In this document: positions 60,914 through 64,000 of the stretch, in pieces | Layout of the letters: every line of letters starts with the position of its first letter | How positions within the stretch are numbered: position 1 is the first letter of the stretch | Source of the DNA: UBA7662 sp943369355 | Lineage (GTDB): Bacteria; Bacteroidota; Bacteroidia; UBA7662 | Length of the DNA stretch: 64,000 nucleotides | Assembly (NCBI GenBank): GCA_943369355.1 | Contig: CALRMX020000007.1 | Location: 62,001 to 126,000, forward strand | Direction of reading: 5' to 3' | Translations under genes and position numbers: made by a program | The notes under the pieces: generated by a model | What the model was told of the DNA's origin: nothing | The model's input: only the letters and a program-made list of their open reading frames with translations | The model's database searches: none

Positions 60914-61956
60914 GCTTCAATTGAATTTATATACGTAGATATCAATTTTGGTAAGGGGTAATGATTCAAATCGCTACGACTCACAAAATTAAGGTCATTC
61001 TGTTGCAATTTAGAAAAAATTCGCACCAGCCAAAAGCGGGCAAGCAGTCGCTGGTGGCTGAGCAGATGTTTGTAGTCGTGAGTACGTTCTGCGCCAAGTA
61101 GTTCGGCATTCGTTATTGAAAAATTTTGCGTGAATCTTGCCAGAAGTTCTTTGGTATCTAACAAGCTATCCGCCTCAATCAACCAGGGGTCGTATAAACC
61201 TTGCCAGATATCGCCTTCTCCCCGACGGTTCAAATAAAATCCATCGTCGTAGGCGATGAGCACGTAATTAAAATAGCGATCACGCACCTTGATTTTACCA
61301 GCTTTCACCGGCAATTCAGTTATTCGTTGCTGCTGCCGTGCTATACAACCGTTTGCTAACGGGCAACGGCCGCATTCGGGATTCCGGGGCGTGCAGCAAG
61401 TAGCTCCCAACTCCATCATGGCTTGATTAAACGAACCAGGGCGTGCTGGATCGATCAATTCTTGCGCCTTGGCCTTAAACAGGCGCTGCCCGGTAGGTTG
61501 ATCAATGGCCTCTTGAATGCCATAAACCCGACTCAATACCCGATAAACATTACCATCGACAACCGCATGGGGCAAATCGAAGGCCATTGAGGCGATGGCC
61601 GATGCTGTATAATCACCTACCCCTTTTAACCTACGGAGTTTGTTGTAATCGGCTGGAAACTGCCCTTCAAAGTCGGACACAATCTGCTTGGCTGCCGACT
61701 GTAAATTTCTCGCACGGCTGTAATAACCCAGCCCTTGCCAATCGCGTAATACCTGCTGTTCGCTCGCACTGGCCAAGGCAAATACGGTGGGATAATGGGT
61801 TATAAAACGCTCGTAGTACGGTAATCCTTGTTGCACGCGGGTTTGTTGCAATATGATTTCCGACAGCCAAATGCGATAGGGGTCTTTGGTTTTCCGCCAC
61901 GGCAAATCACGGTGAGCGGCCTCATACCAGCGAATTAGATCAGATGCAAACGACAT
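60901..61956 (-). CDS. mutY: A/G-specific adenine glycosylase MutY
   Basis: Removes A mispaired with 8-oxoG. 351 residues: HhH-GPD domain with SEIILQQTRVQQGLPYYERF, LKGVGDYTASAIASMAF (catalytic Asp in AVVDGNVYRVLSR), an Fe-S cluster CCTPRNPECGRCPLANGC (Cys-x6-Cys-x2-Cys-x5-Cys) and a C-terminal Nudix-like domain for 8-oxoG recognition. Overlaps ssb by 13 bp. The mutY-ssb-gldE-gldD order recurs in this phylum. Confidence 0.96.
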   Translation of the reverse strand: MSFASDLIRWYEAAHRDLPWRKTKDPYRIWLSEIILQQTRVQQGLPYYERFITHYPTVFALASASEQQVLRDWQGLGYYSRARNLQSAAKQIVSDFEGQFPADYNKLRRLKGVGDYTASAIASMAFDLPHAVVDGNVYRVLSRVYGIQEAIDQPTGQRLFKAKAQELIDPARPGSFNQAMMELGATCCTPRNPECGRCPLANGCIARQQQRITELPVKAGKIKVRDRYFNYVLIAYDDGFYLNRRGEGDIWQGLYDPWLIEADSLLDTKELLARFTQNFSITNAELLGAERTHDYKHLLSHQRLLARFWLVRIFSKLQQNDLNFVSRSDLNHYPLPKLISTYINSIEAWLD

Positions 61957-62013
61957 AGCACACTAAATAACGACAACATATGCAATTACGTTTTTAATTC
62001 GGCTACAAAACCT

Positions 62014-62021
62014 TATTTTTG
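62014..62021 (+). promoter_or_regulatory. TAnnTTTG promoter element for hup
   Basis: TATTTTTG is a full match to the -7 consensus, 41 bp before the ATG at 62063, with a TTTTT tract at the -33 position (61991-61995). It lies in the divergent gap between mutY and hup. Confidence 0.5.
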
Positions 62022-62062
62022 CAGTCCGTTTCCAAACGATAAAGTCTAATTAATACATCAAG

Positions 62063-62362
62063 ATGACCAAAGCAGAAGTTATTAGCCAGATTGCCGAACA
62101 AACCGGCATTGAGAAAGTAGATGTTCAACAAGTCGTAGAATCATTCTTCGGCGTGGTGAAGGACTCCATCAAAAACGGAGAGAACATTTATGTTCGTGGT
62201 TTTGGCAGTTTCATCGTGAAAAAACGTGCTAAAAAAATTGCACGAAACATTTCGCGTAACACTTCAATTGAAATCCCCGAGCATTTCATTCCGCACTTCA
62301 AACCTTCGAAGCAGTTTATCGAAGAGGTTAAAGACAACGTTCGCAACACGGTTGTAGCCTAA
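62063..62362 (+). CDS. HU/IHF-family DNA-binding protein
   Basis: 99 residues, histone-like dimeric DNA-bending protein: TKAEVISQIAEQTGIEK, the core NGENIYVRGFGSFIVKKRA, and the arm region PSKQFIEEV. Whether it is HU or IHF-like cannot be told. Divergent from mutY, with its own TAnnTTTG element; followed after 3 bp by the TPR gene. Confidence 0.94.
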   Translation: MTKAEVISQIAEQTGIEKVDVQQVVESFFGVVKDSIKNGENIYVRGFGSFIVKKRAKKIARNISRNTSIEIPEHFIPHFKPSKQFIEEVKDNVRNTVVA

Positions 62363-62365
62363 TAC

Positions 62366-63202
62366 ATGACCCGTCTACAGCTCATAGTTCTTGCCATTTG
62401 CCTTTCGATAGGTGCTGGTCTTTTCTTTTTCGGGAAGATGACGGCTCTTAAATCGGAAAGTGCAACGGTATCGGCCGACGCAGCCCCCATGGACACAGAG
62501 TCCTTGCTGCTCATCAGTCGATCGGCATTGAATGCACAAGAGCAAGACAAACTCGCGGATATTGAAAAAGCACTCGATACGGTAAAAGCAGCGCCACAAC
62601 GTGAGGCACTTTGCCGCAGCCTAGCAGCATTTTGGGAAACCAAAAGTGACTGGGGTGCTGCAGCAGTTTGGTACGAACGTGCCGCAGCTGAAAGTAAAAA
62701 TGCTTTGGCCTATGCCCTCGCTGGCACCCGCTACCTAGCGGCAGCAGACATGGCAACTGACACCGTTTTACTTCAATATCTGCAGGGAAGCGCTATTCGT
62801 AATTTTGAATCGGCCGAACAGCTCGACCCGGAGAATCTGGATATACAGGCCGACTTGGGACAAGCACTCACCGTAGGTACTGCCCAGCCGATGCAGGGTA
62901 TCCAAAAACTGTTGGGAATCGTACAAAAAGAGCCTAAACATCTGAAGGCTAACTTTCATTTGGCTCAACTGGCGATCCGTTCCGAACAGCACGATAAAGC
63001 CGAAAAACGTTTTCGCGACATCTTAAGTTGGTACCCCGGATTCGCCGACGCCTACCTTGGTTTGGGTGAAGCCCTGTACAAACAAGGCAAAACCACCGAA
63101 GCTATTCAGGCCCTCGAAGATTACAAAGCACTCTCTAAAGACCCGAGCATACTTGCTCAGGTCGATAATTTTATTCAACAAATCAAAAGTTCAACACCTT
63201 AA
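62366..63202 (+). CDS. Tetratricopeptide-repeat protein
   Basis: 278 residues with an N-terminal membrane anchor (about 5-24) and TPR repeats (about 70-270), clearest in the last third (LAQLAIRSEQHDKAEKRFRD and YLGLGEALYKQGKTTEAIQA). Probably a protein-binding scaffold; no partner is shown. Begins 3 bp after hup. Confidence 0.85.
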   Translation: MTRLQLIVLAICLSIGAGLFFFGKMTALKSESATVSADAAPMDTESLLLISRSALNAQEQDKLADIEKALDTVKAAPQREALCRSLAAFWETKSDWGAAAVWYERAAAESKNALAYALAGTRYLAAADMATDTVLLQYLQGSAIRNFESAEQLDPENLDIQADLGQALTVGTAQPMQGIQKLLGIVQKEPKHLKANFHLAQLAIRSEQHDKAEKRFRDILSWYPGFADAYLGLGEALYKQGKTTEAIQALEDYKALSKDPSILAQVDNFIQQIKSSTP

Positions 63203-63211
63203 TTCCATACT

Positions 63212-63301
63212 ATGCCTTGCGGTAAAAAAAGAAAGCGTCATAAGATCGCCACGCACAAGCGTAAGAAGCGTCTCAGAAAGAATCGTCACAAGAAGAAATA
63301 A
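63212..63301 (+). CDS. 29-residue basic protein (AURKAIP1/COX24-like, bS22-type)
   Basis: Starts at ATG 63212 and ends in TAA at 63299-63301: MPCGKKRKRHKIATHKRK followed by a Lys/Arg-rich tail, 29 residues. Exactly this form (MPCGKKRKRHK...THKRKKRLRKNRHKKK in pieces) is kept in Bacteroidota and is annotated as an AURKAIP1/COX24 domain protein, a likely small ribosomal protein. It is very basic, as is normal for rRNA-binding peptides. It sits 9 bp after the TPR gene and 109 bp before RNase G. Confidence 0.85.
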   Translation: MPCGKKRKRHKIATHKRKKRLRKNRHKKK

Positions 63302-63322
63302 GTCCCTTTTTCTTCTTTTCAG

Positions 63323-63365
63323 CAACACTTCAGCCCATTTTATGCAGGCTGGAGTGTTGTTGTTT
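63323..63365 (+). terminator. Hairpin between the 29-residue protein and RNase G
   Basis: CAACACTTCAGCC (63323-63335), 11-base loop, GGCTGGAGTGTTG (63347-63359): a 13-bp stem with one G-T wobble, followed by TTGTTTCTG. It could be a terminator or part of the RNase G leader; the T-run is weak. No other gene lies in 63302-63410. Confidence 0.5.
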
Positions 63366-63410
63366 CTGTCGCACCCACAGGTCGGCCCAAAACCCGTATA
63401 ACCTATTCAC

Positions 63411-64000
63411 ATGTCTGAAACCACCGCGAATCGCGCGAATAAATCCCTTTACGTGAGCAATACCCCTACTGGGGTTGAAATTGCCATGTTCGAAGACAAG
63501 CGACTTGTGGAACTCACCCAAGAAAGTACCGATAAGGAATTCTCGGTGGGCGATATTTATTTGGGCAAGGTGAAGAAGGTAATTCCTGGTTTGAATGCTT
63601 GTTTTGTAGACATTGGCTACGAAAAAGACGCCTTCCTGCATTATCTCGACTTGGGTGCTCAGTTCAATTCGTTGAAAAAATTCACCGAAGAAACCCAGAG
63701 TGGCAAGCGAAAAAACGGCAATCTCCAAAATTTCAAGCTAGAGCCTGACATTGCCAAAGACGGTACCATAGCCGATGCAGTAAGCAAAGGACAGTTGGTG
63801 CTGGTTCAGGTAGTAAAAGAACCGATTAGCACAAAAGGCCCGCGGCTGAGCACCGAACTCTCGATTGCTGGGCGCTATGTTGTGCTGGTGCCTTTCAACG
63901 ATTCGGTAAGTATCTCAAAGAAAATCTCCGATTACCAAGAGAAAAAGCGGCTCAAGCAACTTGTTTTGGGGATAAAGCCCCGGAATTTTGGCATTATTGT
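63411..64000 (+). CDS. rng: Ribonuclease G/E family endoribonuclease (5' part; 3' end outside window)
   Basis: 196 residues are visible from ATG 63411. The beginning (SLYVSNTPTGVEIAMFEDKR) and the S1 domain (FSVGDIYLGKVKKVIPGLNA, GYEKDAFLHYLDLG) are typical of RNase G/E, which mature rRNA and degrade mRNA. The window ends within the S1 to catalytic-domain boundary (KEPISTKGPRLSTEL). A Bacteroidota-type insertion (QFNSLKKFTEETQSGK) splits the S1 domain. The 5' leader may hold a regulatory hairpin. Confidence 0.93.
   Translation, partial: MSETTANRANKSLYVSNTPTGVEIAMFEDKRLVELTQESTDKEFSVGDIYLGKVKKVIPGLNACFVDIGYEKDAFLHYLDLGAQFNSLKKFTEETQSGKRKNGNLQNFKLEPDIAKDGTIADAVSKGQLVLVQVVKEPISTKGPRLSTELSIAGRYVVLVPFNDSVSISKKISDYQEKKRLKQLVLGIKPRNFGII

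Noticed and set aside
63330..63728. Minus-strand open frame opposite RNase G
   Set aside because: It is antisense to the clear S1 domain of RNase G and has no recognisable features.
1..64000. Mobile elements, CRISPR arrays, tRNAs, rRNAs
   Set aside because: No repeats, transposase or integrase genes, spacer arrays, or cloverleaf-like gaps were seen; coding is nearly continuous.

Overview
The window is ordinary, very densely coded chromosome of a Bacteroidota (Bacteroidetes) bacterium, probably a pigmented, gliding, aerobic Cytophagales/Sphingobacteriia-like lineage. Evidence: a fused LpxC-FabZ enzyme, the type IX secretion regulator PorX, the gliding proteins GldD and GldE, TonB-dependent receptors with an N-terminal carboxypeptidase-regulatory-like domain, DUF3822, two tiny Bacteroidota-type proteins (52 and 29 residues), several TAnnTTTG promoter elements, and few Shine-Dalgarno sequences. 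No rRNA, tRNA, insertion sequence, prophage or CRISPR array was seen. The longest stretch without a gene is 6150-6356 (207 bp), so no gap exceeds 300 bp.

Layout. 1-6149: PorX (cut by the left edge), an HD phosphohydrolase, the lipid A operon lpxD-lpxC/fabZ-lpxA and an ABC ATPase. 6150-6356: a gap holding a consensus sigma-54 promoter and a strong terminator, which may define a ~60-nt RNA. 6357-14448: dprA, then two paralogous TonB receptors overlapping a secreted S9 peptidase. 14451-20107: rsmG and a glycosyltransferase, tgt, a GH13 amylase and a barrel protein. 20156-25349: a minus-strand run of lepB, a DUF2231 protein, ybaB, an Ldh2 dehydrogenase, a LutA-like Fe-S protein and a UMF1-type transporter. 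25434-28825: CtlX-like hydrolase, crtZ with a CarH-type B12 photoreceptor, alkyladenine glycosylase and a thioesterase. 28921-34468: DUF3822, rsmD, coaD, a Nudix enzyme and pyrimidine genes (pyrE, pyrB, pyrR) with an EVE-domain protein. 34582-39945: TraB/GumN protein, ECF sigma factor with a membrane partner, Cry-DASH, a TRIC-type channel and a lipoprotein amylase. 39946-46007: a signalling block. 46064-50731: htpG, a leucine-rich-repeat protein and purH. 50759-56202: the rod-shape operon mreBCD-mrdA-rodA. 56235-64000: a 52-residue protein, recG, gldD, gldE, ssb, mutY, hup, a TPR protein, a 29-residue basic protein and the start of RNase G.

The least explained part is 39946-46007. A degenerate E1-like (ThiF/MoeY-type) adenylyltransferase and a GNAT/LuxI-like acyltransferase are translationally coupled (overlaps or 2-bp gaps) to a 7TM-DISM sensor kinase, a receiver-kinase hybrid and a receiver protein. 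A further receiver protein, sister to the hybrid's receiver, is divergent. The arrangement suggests a small-molecule synthesis-and-sensing circuit, but this is inference. A second theme is light: a CarH protein with the complete W-x9-EH motif overlaps crtZ, and a Cry-DASH gene lies 9 kb away.
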